This document shows positions 23,297 to 32,009 of a stretch of 33,389 nucleotides of DNA, in pieces. Each line of letters begins with the position of its first letter. Within the stretch, counting starts at the first letter, position 1. The stretch is taken from NCBI GenBank assembly GCA_021781995.1, contig JAJXVT010000013.1:1-33389 (forward strand), read 5' to 3'. The DNA is from a bacterium (GTDB taxonomy: Bacteria > Chlamydiota > Chlamydiia > Chlamydiales > SM23-39). Below the pieces are notes generated by a model. The model ran no database searches. It was not told the DNA's origin and was given only the letters and a program-made list of their open reading frames with translations. A program made the position numbers and the translations under genes.

Positions 23297-23716
23297 ATCG
23301 CGAGAACTGATTTCAACATTTTCTTCATGAGTCAAGGTTCTAGGCCAGGTATATTGATCTCGGTTGACCTTCCATTTGAGTTTGTATTTTCCTGGAGATA
23401 CCTGAAAAGAGGCAGATCCTCGATTTCCGTAAATATCTCTCGGCTGTAGAGGAATTCTTTTGCCATCGAATTGTGCGCTGACGATTTGTACTCCGCCCGC
23501 CTCTTGGGAGTCTCGTACATAAATTTGAATTTGCACAATTCTTTGTCCCGGTTGTGGTGGGCGGGATGGTCCTAGATAAGTGTTGGAGGTGGAGGCTGAT
23601 AGATGGTCTGTTGGTAGCAAGGGCCATCTAGCATTTTGAAAAAAGAACAGTAAAGACCCTGCACCAAGGAAAACGCCGAGGGCCACAACAGTCAAGATCC
23701 AACGCATCGTAGTCAT
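23249..23716 (-). CDS. Small membrane-anchored protein of unknown function
   Basis: 155 residues. A single N-terminal hydrophobic helix (about residues 6-26) is followed by a Pro/Ser-rich linker (GPSRPPQPGQ). A beta-rich C-terminal domain then begins at IVQIQIYVRD (GVQIVSAQFDGKRIPL, FQVSPGKYKLKWKVN, WLQITIEGNEVTI). The pattern resembles a small immunoglobulin-like sandwich exposed outside the membrane, but I cannot name the family. ATG 23716 or ATG 23707 could be the start; no ribosome binding site is clear. It converges on and overlaps the hydrolase gene by 48 bases and diverges from the exported protein gene at 23806, which also looks beta-rich. Confidence 0.65.
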   Translation of the reverse strand: MTTMRWILTVVALGVFLGAGSLLFFFQNARWPLLPTDHLSASTSNTYLGPSRPPQPGQRIVQIQIYVRDSQEAGGVQIVSAQFDGKRIPLQPRDIYGNRGSASFQVSPGKYKLKWKVNRDQYTWPRTLTHEENVEISSRDLWLQITIEGNEVTIR

Positions 23717-23805
23717 ATTTGCATATAATCAGGAGGGCTGTTTTTTTTGCAACTTGCAAATTTAATTGCAGATCGTCTATGTGAAGGATTCAAGCGAGGT
23801 GCTTT

Positions 23806-24597
23806 ATGAAGGGTTTTTTGACACTAGGTCTTGTTGTAGCCGCTGCGCTTTTTGCAGGAGAAGAACACATACGAGTGCAGCCGGTTTCCCCTACTCCCGA
23901 ATCTGTTACCGTCGCTGTTGTAATGTCATATCCTAAGATAAATCAAATTGTCAAAAATCCGGTTTGGCTACAGTTTAGAGTAGATGGATTTGCCTTGGGC
24001 GCAGATTCTGTTTCCGATCGCATTGATGAATTGGCCAATAGCGATATGGGCCAGACTCTGCATGTTACCATCGATGACATGCCCTATTTTCCTGTGAATG
24101 GGCCGGCAATTGATCCTTTCCGAGAGGAGGGGTATTTTTATGACACTAGTTATAAGATCAAAGTGCCAAAAAATCTGTCCAGTGGCCAGCACATCATTCG
24201 AGTTTTGCCTGCAAGATCGTTCGGGGAAAGTTTAAAAGGGGAGCGAACATTTTTTGTTTCGAGCATTTATGTGGGAGATTCTGATCATAGACAAAATATC
24301 GATTTGTCGAAGCCTTATTTAACATACAATGAACCAAGCAATAATTTTTATCTAGTAGAGACGAAGCCTGTCCTTTTGGATTTTTACATTTCTAATTGTA
24401 CTCTAACAACAGATGGTTATAAAGTTCGTTTAACTGTGGATGGAAAGTTGCAGCGCAATCTTACGTCATGGCAGCCGTATTACATTTATGGGCTTAGAAA
24501 GGGCAATCACACAGTCCGTTTAGAACTTTTGGATCGAAATGATAAATTGGTTCCAGGTCCGTTTAATGATGTAACTCGTGCGATCACGATTCATTAG
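23806..24597 (+). CDS. Exported beta-rich protein of unknown function
   Basis: 263 residues with a signal peptide (residues 1-17, GLVVAAALFAG before EEHIRVQP). The mature part looks like two related beta-sandwich modules. Each holds a VxLxxDG-type strand (LHVTIDDMPYFPVNG; VRLTVDGKLQRNL) and ends in a G-x-H-x-(I/V)-R hairpin (SGQHIIRVLPARS; KGNHTVRLELLDR), a pattern also seen in the anchored protein encoded divergently. WLQFRVDGFALGADS precedes the first module. ATG 23806 follows GAGG. A periplasmic or surface role is inferred from export; I recognise no enzyme motif. Confidence 0.7.
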   Translation: MKGFLTLGLVVAAALFAGEEHIRVQPVSPTPESVTVAVVMSYPKINQIVKNPVWLQFRVDGFALGADSVSDRIDELANSDMGQTLHVTIDDMPYFPVNGPAIDPFREEGYFYDTSYKIKVPKNLSSGQHIIRVLPARSFGESLKGERTFFVSSIYVGDSDHRQNIDLSKPYLTYNEPSNNFYLVETKPVLLDFYISNCTLTTDGYKVRLTVDGKLQRNLTSWQPYYIYGLRKGNHTVRLELLDRNDKLVPGPFNDVTRAITIH

Positions 24598-24827
24598 AGA
24601 GCTTAAGGAAAAGGGGCGAAAATGTCTTTCAAAGAGCAATTTTAACGGGAAAATAATTTTTTCAATTAGCTCTTCTACTAAGGAGTTATCAAGTAATATT
24701 TGACAACCTCTAAATGGTCGTCGCCTATTGGTTGTATAGTTTTTTCAATTCTTTAATCAAAGTTTGGTTTTTTTTATTTCGAAAAAATCTGATTTCATTA
24801 ATAATGTCTAATTATTTATAGGTTTTA
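24598..24827. other. AT-rich noncoding gap before the LRR operon
   Basis: 230 bases with no convincing gene. AAGAGCAATT (24632-24641) and AATTAGCTCTT (24664-24674) form a 10-bp stem with one bulged base and a 22-base T-ended loop, possibly a transcript end for the exported-protein gene. TTGACA at 24700-24705 has no -10 at the right distance; TATAGT at 24735-24740 is too far. The LRR promoter is therefore not identified. Confidence 0.35.
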
Positions 24828-27248
24828 GTGAGTAGTATCTCCCCTAGCGCCCCTCAAAAACAGGACGAGTCTGTTTTGAATAGATTTCCTCAATTAGAAA
24901 TGAATGTGCCAATTCAACTATCCCAAGCGCAATTTGACCAATTGTGTATTCGAGTTGAAACGGGTCGCTCTACCATTGCCTCATATAGAGATTCAAGTTT
25001 TGTGTCAGTATACAATCCCGCAAATCGAACTTGGCAGGTTACTCGGCATCATGTCGCTTCCTTAGGCGAACGCAATGCTTCTGATGAGCAGAGGCCTCAA
25101 GGCTTCGATTCAATTCTTCAGGCTATTGCTATGCAGGCAATTGTCCCCGCTCGACGTCCGGCTGAAGCTGCTGTTGCTTCTCAGCGTCCCGTTAAAAAAG
25201 TTGCTGTTTCGGCTGTTCGTAAACCTAGCGAGCCTAGACTTGAAAATCTCAATTCTCTTCTTCATGCTGCAGAACTAGCGAGCGCCCCTGCTCAGTCTCT
25301 AGTTCAAAAAGTGGAGGGTGTGCCTGTTCGTAAAGCTAAAAATGAAGCGCGATTGATCGCTTTATTGGATGCTTGGTCGCGCGCGGTCCCTTCTGTTATT
25401 GAAAACAGAGAAAAAGCTGAAATGATTATTTTAGAAGTTTTTCGAGCCAGTGGGCAGGTTTTAAATTTAGCTCACCTGCATCTGAGTTCATTACCCGATG
25501 GTCTATTTGATTATTTGACACAATTAACAGAAATTAATCTTTCTTGTAATAACTTTATTAATTGTCCTGACTTAAGCCGATGTGTTAAACTGCAAGTTTT
25601 GCGGTTAGAAAGAAATAAATTTGTTACAGCTCCAAATATTAGAGCGTGTATTGAGCTTTCTGTGCTAAATCTCTCGCTAAATCAGCTCACGACACCTCCT
25701 GATGTCAGTCAATGCTACTTGCTGGTTGAATTATATCTTAGCACGAATAAACTCACCGCTCCTCCTGATGTGAGTCGGTGCGTTTATCTCAAAATTCTCG
25801 ATCTCACTGAATGCTGTCTCTTCGAGCCTCCAGATTTACAGTTATGTTCTAGGCTTCAAAGTTTAAAGCTCGGTATAAACCCGCTAAGGTGTCCGCCTGT
25901 TTTGAATCGATGTATTCATCTGCGAGAGCTTTACTTAGGTGGGTGTGGCCTAAAGAACGCTCCGGATCTACATGAGTGTGTTTTGCTCCGAAGGATTTCT
26001 TTGGGAAAGAATCGTCTAAAAATCTCGCCTAACGTGAGGGGATTGGCTGAATTGACTCATTTAAACCTCTCTCGGAATTCTCTGCGTGATATTCCTGATG
26101 TCACTGGATGTGTTTCGTTATATGTACTCGATCTTGAGGACAATCAAATCAGGCAATTGTCAGATTGTCTTTCTTACATAAGTCCAGATGGCAGCGTGAT
26201 ACTGAAGAACAATTCGATGGCTATACCAGATAGGCCTTCACTCAATGAGTTTTTAAATCGCCTACGAGCGCAACGTTTACCTAGTTTATACATTCCATTT
26301 CGCTGCAAAGATACAGAGGCGAACAGAGAGACGTTGCGACAGACAGTTATGAATTGGTTTGATGAGTTTCAACACGCTTTTCCGCGCTCCAGTTGTCCTG
26401 ATGCGTGGGCCGGTCAAGTGGAACGCAAATTCGTACCTTTAAATTGGTCGAATTGTGACTTGGACTTTTTGGATTCATATTTTCATTGCCTGCGTAATAT
26501 AGTTGAATATGATAGTGATGATTTAGACTTTCGTAATAAAATGATTTTTAATGTAGATCGGATGATTCGGTTTATGCTTGAAAATTCAACATTTCGGGGG
26601 GAACTTTTGAAGCTGATTAGGGTATCGTCGTTGGATCATCAAAATGATATGACGATTTACTTTAATTATGTGATGATTCTCTTTGATTTTTGTCAGAATA
26701 ATTTATCTGTCAGGGAAGCTCGAGCGTTGGCTATTGGAGAACAGCGATTTAAACAGCTTATTAGATATGGATTGCAGCAGGCGCGGGAACGGAATTTCGA
26801 CTGTCCGATTTCGGTGGTATTGCATTACTTGCATGCGCTGCGAGAACCACTAAATTTACCGATGGTTACAAGACATGGGCGCTATATAGGTATCTTGAAT
26901 ATTTCTCAGCAAATGCTAGATGAAGCGGCTAGCGCGATACGAGCAATTCCAGATCGAGAGCTTCTGGCGGATTCGGATCATTTTCGCTCATATTTACGTT
27001 GTACGAAAGATCCTCGGATTGTGGCTATTGCCGAGCAGTCTTCGCGATTGGTTAAGGCGGCTCAAAGTTATTTTGAATTGAGTGACGCATCTCGGGAGGA
27101 GTGTCTTAGCCGCGATGAATTTGCTGAATTTGCAACCGTGATCAGAGGCACTCCGGCAGAACATGTTATGGAGTATGGCAGTTTATTTAAATATCTTATG
27201 TGTTGGAAAGAAGAAAAGTTGCAAATTATTATTGATGGAGAAGTATGA
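24828..27248 (+). CDS. Leucine-rich-repeat protein with NEL-like C-terminal domain, putative effector
   Basis: 806 residues from GTG 24828 (TAGG five bases upstream). Residues 20-78 form a module shared with the next gene. A Pro/Ala/Ser/Val-rich linker (about 80-170) follows. Residues 211-443 hold about ten 22-residue LRRs of the form LxxLxLxxNxLxxxPDVxxC. The C-terminal region (about 490-800) resembles the NEL ubiquitin-ligase domain of IpaH/SspH effectors. It has VMNWFDEF, a helical LDFLDSYFHCLRNI segment, and LIRVSSLDHQNDMTIYFNYV where NEL has the catalytic CxD. That Cys appears to be Gln605, so ligase activity is doubtful. No signal peptide is present, as expected for a type III substrate. 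The 3' end overlaps the GNAT gene (ATGA). LRR assignment is secure; NEL is by-eye similarity. Confidence 0.75.
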   Translation: MSSISPSAPQKQDESVLNRFPQLEMNVPIQLSQAQFDQLCIRVETGRSTIASYRDSSFVSVYNPANRTWQVTRHHVASLGERNASDEQRPQGFDSILQAIAMQAIVPARRPAEAAVASQRPVKKVAVSAVRKPSEPRLENLNSLLHAAELASAPAQSLVQKVEGVPVRKAKNEARLIALLDAWSRAVPSVIENREKAEMIILEVFRASGQVLNLAHLHLSSLPDGLFDYLTQLTEINLSCNNFINCPDLSRCVKLQVLRLERNKFVTAPNIRACIELSVLNLSLNQLTTPPDVSQCYLLVELYLSTNKLTAPPDVSRCVYLKILDLTECCLFEPPDLQLCSRLQSLKLGINPLRCPPVLNRCIHLRELYLGGCGLKNAPDLHECVLLRRISLGKNRLKISPNVRGLAELTHLNLSRNSLRDIPDVTGCVSLYVLDLEDNQIRQLSDCLSYISPDGSVILKNNSMAIPDRPSLNEFLNRLRAQRLPSLYIPFRCKDTEANRETLRQTVMNWFDEFQHAFPRSSCPDAWAGQVERKFVPLNWSNCDLDFLDSYFHCLRNIVEYDSDDLDFRNKMIFNVDRMIRFMLENSTFRGELLKLIRVSSLDHQNDMTIYFNYVMILFDFCQNNLSVREARALAIGEQRFKQLIRYGLQQARERNFDCPISVVLHYLHALREPLNLPMVTRHGRYIGILNISQQMLDEAASAIRAIPDRELLADSDHFRSYLRCTKDPRIVAIAEQSSRLVKAAQSYFELSDASREECLSRDEFAEFATVIRGTPAEHVMEYGSLFKYLMCWKEEKLQIIIDGEV

Positions 27249-28162
27249 ATAATATATCTTTGATGCTCAATGCAGGTGCGACTGACGCTGCTGGTCGTTT
27301 TTTGATATTAGATTTCGAAGTTCCGACTGAACTTACTTTCGAGCAGGTTTCTGAGCTACGTATTGATCAGGCTACGAATCGATCGGCGCTTCCCGGTTAT
27401 GAAGATTCGATTTTTGAGGCAGTTTATAACAGTGGAAAATTCAACATGACGATTACCCGTCGTTATGCTTCTCGGGTATCTACTGCTGCATCTGCCGCAT
27501 CTGCTCCAGCGGCTCAACCGGTTCGCGCGAGCCTTTGCCTTTCTTCTCAACGCACTCTCATCGTCTCTAAATTAGGTCCTGATTCAGAAGCTATCGATCT
27601 GGTGGGGCGGGTTGCTCGCGTATGGCAACGTTTAGCGATGAGCAAAAGTAGGGGAGTTTCTGGTGTTGAGAAGGATATATTTTTAGATGTCGAACTCATA
27701 TCAAAGTTAATTGCGCAATGTATGGAAAATCCTTTAGAAACTTCTTGGATTTGGAATGCTGTCTTTGTATGTAAAGATGAAACTTTAGATGAGATTCAAG
27801 CAATTGCTTTAATCGATATGGAAGCGGTTAGTGATTCAAGAACTGGTGCTTGCAGAGATCGTTTTTCAAAGATGACAATCTCTCATATCGTAACCCATCC
27901 TCGCAATGTACGAGCTGAGATCAATGTATCGGAAACCACGCGAGTTGAAGGTGCTGCAAGTGCGATTATTCATCATTTGATAGCACATGAGCGGCCTTCT
28001 AGCATCTATGTGGAATCTGTTAGGTCAGCTGAGCGTTTTTACAAAAAGTTAGGATTTGAAGAAATGGATGCAACTAAGTATCCACCTCGTGAATTTGGTA
28101 CAACTCCTATGCAATTGACTGCGGAAAGCATAAGCAATACTACGCAGCAACCGGCTGCATAA
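27245..28162 (+). CDS. GNAT-family acetyltransferase with shared N-terminal module, putative effector
   Basis: 305 residues, translated from ATG 27245 inside the LRR gene's stop overlap (ATGA). Residues 19-76 match residues 20-78 of the LRR protein, almost without gaps (VP..L...Q...L.I...T.RS....Y.DS.F..VYN). An Ala/Pro/Ser-rich linker follows (about 78-95). The C-terminal GNAT domain includes ISHIVTHPRNVRAEINVS and the acetyl-CoA loop region TTRVEGAASAIIHHLIA. It ends with the typical YVESVRSAERFYKKLGFEEM. The enzyme would transfer acetyl from acetyl-CoA to an unknown amine. The common N-terminus suggests secretion, chaperone binding or host targeting. No signal peptide or membrane helix is visible. 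Confidence 0.75.
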   Translation: MNNISLMLNAGATDAAGRFLILDFEVPTELTFEQVSELRIDQATNRSALPGYEDSIFEAVYNSGKFNMTITRRYASRVSTAASAASAPAAQPVRASLCLSSQRTLIVSKLGPDSEAIDLVGRVARVWQRLAMSKSRGVSGVEKDIFLDVELISKLIAQCMENPLETSWIWNAVFVCKDETLDEIQAIALIDMEAVSDSRTGACRDRFSKMTISHIVTHPRNVRAEINVSETTRVEGAASAIIHHLIAHERPSSIYVESVRSAERFYKKLGFEEMDATKYPPREFGTTPMQLTAESISNTTQQPAA

Positions 28163-28200
28163 TACGTAATGGGTTGTCAAACAATAGGGGCAGTTGCAAA

Positions 28201-28283
28201 ATTCGAGCGCCCAGCAAAATCGCCCTTTTGAGGCGAGTTGCGTTCCGAATCTTCGATCCAACTCTCTGGAACTGGGCGCGAAT
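28201..28283. other. Branched stem-loop element between convergent genes
   Basis: An outer stem pairs ATTC (28201-28204), a GA bulge and GCGCCCAG (28207-28214) with CTGGGCGC (28272-28279) and GAAT (28280-28283). Inside are two hairpins: TCGCC/GGCGA (28220-28236, loop CTTTTGA) and GTTCC/GGAAC (28242-28272), the latter sharing one base with the outer stem. The result is a three-way-junction-like fold of 83 bases. It lies between the convergent GNAT gene and the 680-residue gene. Without a T-run it is not a simple terminator; a small RNA or bidirectional terminator is possible. Confidence 0.45.
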
Positions 28284-28296
28284 ATTCGGGTAAGTG

Positions 28297-30339
28297 TTAG
28301 GAGGCTTTGACTGGGCAAAGAAGAAGCTTAGTCCAAATACTCAGTGCGCGTTGAAGGGCTTTTTTGAAATTGTCAGCTAAAGCGCTGTCCTCTGTGCGCA
28401 AAATATAACCCGCCGACGAGAAGGTCTTGAATTGAATAAAGCAGCGGGCTAACTCGTAAGAGGGTAGATTGAGTTTTTCTACTTCAATGTCTAATCGATC
28501 TTTGAATCCTGCGTCCACAGCTCCGATAAAGTATAGAGAAAAATGTTCGATTTTCTTTTCGAGCATCTCAAAAGGCTCTTCGGTAGAACGGTGCTGCAAT
28601 GTTTGCAAAAGAGCAAAATGCTCTTTGAGAATTTCGGGGGGGAGCACCGTTTGCATCACGCCGGGGCGCAGGGAATAAAAGTAATCCTCTAATAGAAATT
28701 CGATAGATTGCTGCATAGGACCGATTTGCTGACGCAGGGCTAGCAAAGACTCTTCTTGTTTTAAAATCATGCCGCCGTTGAAGTCGCGATATTCGCCTAT
28801 GATGCGGCTTAGTTCATAAGCTACTTTTTGCCGAGCGCGAAGTAAATCTACAGAATAGTCCAGGCGGAAAAAGGGTGCTTTATCTAGTGAAACGCGCAGT
28901 ATGGCGGCTTCTTTTGGGATGCGCCGTTTGAGTGTGCCAATCTGCCTCGCTTCTTCAACATAAAATTTAAATGGACTATTGGTTTTTTCAATCAAATCTC
29001 TCAGGCGTTGGCTTGCTGGACCCATAAGGCGGGCGAGAAGCACGGAAAACAAAATCTCTGACTCGGTTTGCTTTTCATAATGGATGCTGACTTGAGGTAG
29101 ATCTCTGCTGAATTTGAGCTGCTGGCTGAGTAAAATGAGATTACGGGCAACGTCTTCTTCATTGCGGGGAAGGAAGATGGGGTGGACGTCGCTTTCGGTT
29201 TGTTTTTTTAATTCTTGGTTGAGTCTTTGACGCAGCGTTTTAATGTCTCCTTTGGTAAAGGGAATAAAGGAGGGATTGGAAATTTCTAAATAGAGTACTG
29301 TCACTTTGTCGTCGCGTTGGTCGCAGGTATAAGAATCTTTTACATACTCAACATCGGGAAGACAGGCCCGAATGGCATCGAGTAAAAACTTTTTGTCAAA
29401 GCGTTCGGATTCGCGCAGTGTGTTGATTCCAACGAGCAAGCCTACCACGGGCTGGGTTCCGCTAATAAATGTGTTTAATACTTTTAAGCTTATATGGCGC
29501 TGAGTTGGTTGCTTGTGTACAGCTTCTAACAGCACTTTTTTAAATAAATAGTGGAGCGCGATGACGCGGCTAATATGGCGAGGGGCGCGTTTAGAGGCAA
29601 ATTGCTCTTTGAACAAAATGGTGAAGTGGGTCATTTCGTAAAATACTTCGCGGTCAAAGGCTTTCGGGCGGGCCTGCATGAGATGCGCTATGGTGCGCTT
29701 TACTTGCCCCATTTTTTCTTCACCGGATACTTTGAGCAAAAAATTGTGCATCTGATCAAAGAGGGAACGATCGGTTTCTTGCGAGGGAAGATTGAGGATT
29801 TTTGTGAGGTTTTCTCGAATGATCAGGTGTTTATGGTCTAACGAAACGCTGCGTAGTGAGGCTATATAGCGCGCTTGATATACGGCCATGATGTTGAGTC
29901 GGATTTCTTCTAGTAAAGCGGGCAGATTCTGTTCGATGATGGGGATCTCTTCTTCTAGGCAAGAAACGAGAAGATGCTCGAAATAAAAATTGTGGTCGGG
30001 AACTGATTCAAAGGTGAGATTGAGGCTCATGCCTCCGGAAATCGATAGATTTTTCCCGGGAACTAGCCAACGCGATAGGGTGTCGCAAAGGTATCGGCCA
30101 ACGCCGTCGGTATATGAACTAGCGCAAAGTAGGACCACGGAAAATGAGCGGTCTACGCTCGTGGATTTTAAAATAGGAACGGCTTTGATTAGGCTGGTGG
30201 CTGAACCGCTTCTAATGTCTTTGCGCAGTTTGGGAGGTAAAATCCAGTTGACGTATTGTTGAATCGCTCGAAGAAAAAATGGACGGCCTAGAGCTTCAAA
30301 CTGCATGCCCGGCCGAATTTTTAACGAACCCTTACTCAT
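28297..30339 (-). CDS. Large conserved-looking protein of unknown function, co-transcribed with oppA
   Basis: 680 residues, soluble, mostly helical and charged, with no signal peptide or membrane helix. I cannot assign a domain. The N-terminus (SKGSLKIRPGMQFEALGRPF, AIQQYVNWILPPKLRKDIRS) and the strand-rich part SFSVVLLCASSYTDGVGRYL are the most distinctive. A downstream YEKQTESEILFSVLLARLM and RVSLDKAPFFRLDYS suggest acyltransferase-size proteins, but no HxxxxD motif is visible. ATG 30339 overlaps the oppA stop by eight bases (ATGAGTAA) with GAGG upstream, so it is translated with oppA. In C. trachomatis an oppA paralogue also neighbours a conserved hypothetical gene (CT480/CT481), but that homology is untested. 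Confidence 0.75.
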   Translation of the reverse strand: MSKGSLKIRPGMQFEALGRPFFLRAIQQYVNWILPPKLRKDIRSGSATSLIKAVPILKSTSVDRSFSVVLLCASSYTDGVGRYLCDTLSRWLVPGKNLSISGGMSLNLTFESVPDHNFYFEHLLVSCLEEEIPIIEQNLPALLEEIRLNIMAVYQARYIASLRSVSLDHKHLIIRENLTKILNLPSQETDRSLFDQMHNFLLKVSGEEKMGQVKRTIAHLMQARPKAFDREVFYEMTHFTILFKEQFASKRAPRHISRVIALHYLFKKVLLEAVHKQPTQRHISLKVLNTFISGTQPVVGLLVGINTLRESERFDKKFLLDAIRACLPDVEYVKDSYTCDQRDDKVTVLYLEISNPSFIPFTKGDIKTLRQRLNQELKKQTESDVHPIFLPRNEEDVARNLILLSQQLKFSRDLPQVSIHYEKQTESEILFSVLLARLMGPASQRLRDLIEKTNSPFKFYVEEARQIGTLKRRIPKEAAILRVSLDKAPFFRLDYSVDLLRARQKVAYELSRIIGEYRDFNGGMILKQEESLLALRQQIGPMQQSIEFLLEDYFYSLRPGVMQTVLPPEILKEHFALLQTLQHRSTEEPFEMLEKKIEHFSLYFIGAVDAGFKDRLDIEVEKLNLPSYELARCFIQFKTFSSAGYILRTEDSALADNFKKALQRALSIWTKLLLCPVKAS

Positions 30340-31942
30340 CTTCTGCCTCTGTGAGTAAAATCGTTTTGTAGTTTGGATTACCGATGGGATTTAATGCAAT
30401 AGAGGAGATAACGTTTCTTTTGAGGATCGCTTGGCTTTGGTGGAATATGGGAGTCAGGGGCATTTCTTCGATAAAGAGCTCTTCGGCTTCTTCAAACAGG
30501 CGCATTCTCTCGTCTGGGTCAAAACTGCAAGAAGCTCGGGTTAATAAATCGATGTAGGCGCTATTTTCAAACCCGGGATAATTTTTTTTCGAGCAGCGAT
30601 ATTTAAAGCGTTCTAAAATATTGGACGGATCATTGATGTGGGCAAGCCAATAATCGAGCGTGAGGGTAAATTGACGGTTTTCAATCGATGCCAATTGCGA
30701 TTTGTAATCCATTTCGGAAAGAGGAATATATATGCCGAGAGCTTGCATCCAATTGTCTTGCAGGATTTGAGCGATCCTTCGATTCTGATCGCCGGACTCG
30801 TAAGAAAAACATACGTTTTTCCAGTCGGGGTGATCCTGAAGTTTTGCAAGTCCTAATTCTTTCAATCCTTTTGCAAATAGGTCTCTAGATTCTTTCCAAT
30901 CGGCATCGTGCACGAGATCTCGGTTGCGCCCTTTGCAGAGAATGGGAGGAATTAGCCGATGTGCGATTTCTTCATTCAAAACGCAGATGTGTTCGACGAG
31001 CCGACGGCGATCGATGGCTCCGGATAGTGCTCTGCGAATGTTGCGGTTGGCGAAAATGGGGGAGTCGAGATTGAATGCGCAAAAATAGGTCCCGCCGATT
31101 TGGCGCGTTTCTAGGCCGAAATGGTTTTTGAGAAATTCGACTTCGTCAATGGCGATAGGGGCTGTGATGGAATCCATCCAATCGAGCTGGCCGTCTTCAA
31201 ATAGGCGTATTGCGCTAAGGTCGTCAGAGATGATGTACGCTTGTATGCCGTCTAAAGCGACTTGCTCTTGATCGTGATATGTAAGGCTTTTGGCGCATGT
31301 TAGTACAGAGCCTCTTTGCCAATCGATGAGCTGATATGGGCCGCTTGTGATCAATTCGCTGTTGCGTTTTGTACTCCAAAGCGGATCAGTTAGGTCTGCA
31401 TGAGTCGGTATTGGATAAAATGGGCAAAAACTCACGAGCGATAAAAAATAGGGGGTGGGTTGGCTTAAGCGGACTTTCAAGGTGTAGTCATCGATAGCAG
31501 ATACGCCGATTTGGGCAACCGAGATTTCTCCGCGCATCGCTTCTGGAGCGTTTAAAATCGGACTGAATAAGGCAGCGTTGGGAGCTCCAAAGGAGGGGGC
31601 TAGCGCGGTTTTCCAAGAATATTCAAAGTCGTGAGCGGTTATAGGGGCACCGTCGCTCCAAAGGGCCTTTTTTAAATAAAAAATATAAGTGCAGCCGTTG
31701 TCTTGTATGTCTACAGATTCAGCTAACGCCCACTCGATTTCTCCATCGGCAAGCAAGCGGGTCAATCCTTCGTAGAGCATCAGTTGCAGCCGAGAACCAA
31801 TAGGTTCGCTATTGCGCCTCGGGTCGAGCGTCGTCGGCTCTGCTTTAAAACAGGTCTTGAGAATTTTAGGCGATTTAACAGAGGGCGGTTGATTGCAAGA
31901 TATCATAGACAAAAAGCAACACACGCAGGGGATCCACTTCAT
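30332..31942 (-). CDS. oppA: OppA-type peptide ABC transporter substrate-binding lipoprotein
   Basis: 536 residues of the SBP_bac_5 family, which captures oligopeptides for an OppBCDF importer. The N-terminus is a lipoprotein signal with a lipobox-like MISC before NQPP, so the protein is expected to be lipid-anchored at the membrane. Family motifs are EPTTLDPRRNSEPIGSRL, LYEGLTRL, YIFYLKKALWSDGAPITAHD, FEYSWKTAL, TSGPYQLIDWQRGS, NRNIRRALSGAIDRRRL and the C-terminal EAEELFIEEMPLTPIFHQS. ATG 31942 is preferred to TTG 31948. No ribosome binding site is visible, and a promoter ends about 12 bases upstream. The transporter permease and ATPase genes are absent from the window, as expected for the scattered oppA paralogues of Chlamydiae. 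Confidence 0.9.
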   Translation of the reverse strand: MKWIPCVCCFLSMISCNQPPSVKSPKILKTCFKAEPTTLDPRRNSEPIGSRLQLMLYEGLTRLLADGEIEWALAESVDIQDNGCTYIFYLKKALWSDGAPITAHDFEYSWKTALAPSFGAPNAALFSPILNAPEAMRGEISVAQIGVSAIDDYTLKVRLSQPTPYFLSLVSFCPFYPIPTHADLTDPLWSTKRNSELITSGPYQLIDWQRGSVLTCAKSLTYHDQEQVALDGIQAYIISDDLSAIRLFEDGQLDWMDSITAPIAIDEVEFLKNHFGLETRQIGGTYFCAFNLDSPIFANRNIRRALSGAIDRRRLVEHICVLNEEIAHRLIPPILCKGRNRDLVHDADWKESRDLFAKGLKELGLAKLQDHPDWKNVCFSYESGDQNRRIAQILQDNWMQALGIYIPLSEMDYKSQLASIENRQFTLTLDYWLAHINDPSNILERFKYRCSKKNYPGFENSAYIDLLTRASCSFDPDERMRLFEEAEELFIEEMPLTPIFHQSQAILKRNVISSIALNPIGNPNYKTILLTEAEDE

Positions 31943-31954
31943 AGGCAAAGGGGC

Positions 31955-31983
31955 ATTCTACGCGAGTTGTACAATTGACTCAA
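31955..31983 (-). promoter_or_regulatory. oppA: Sigma70-type promoter for oppA
   Basis: On the minus strand TTGAGT (31983-31978), a 17-base spacer and TAGAAT (31960-31955). The predicted start falls near 31948, only about six bases before the ATG, which fits the lack of a ribosome binding site. The upstream phosphatase gene ends 26 bases before the -35, so oppA could also be read through from it. Confidence 0.45.
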
Positions 31984-32009
31984 GAACGAATTCTTTAATC
32001 GCAATGGTA

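Noticed and set aside
24700..24740. TTGACA and TATAGT as a promoter for the LRR gene
   Set aside because: The two hexamers are 29 bases apart, too far for one promoter, and neither has a partner at 16-18 bases.
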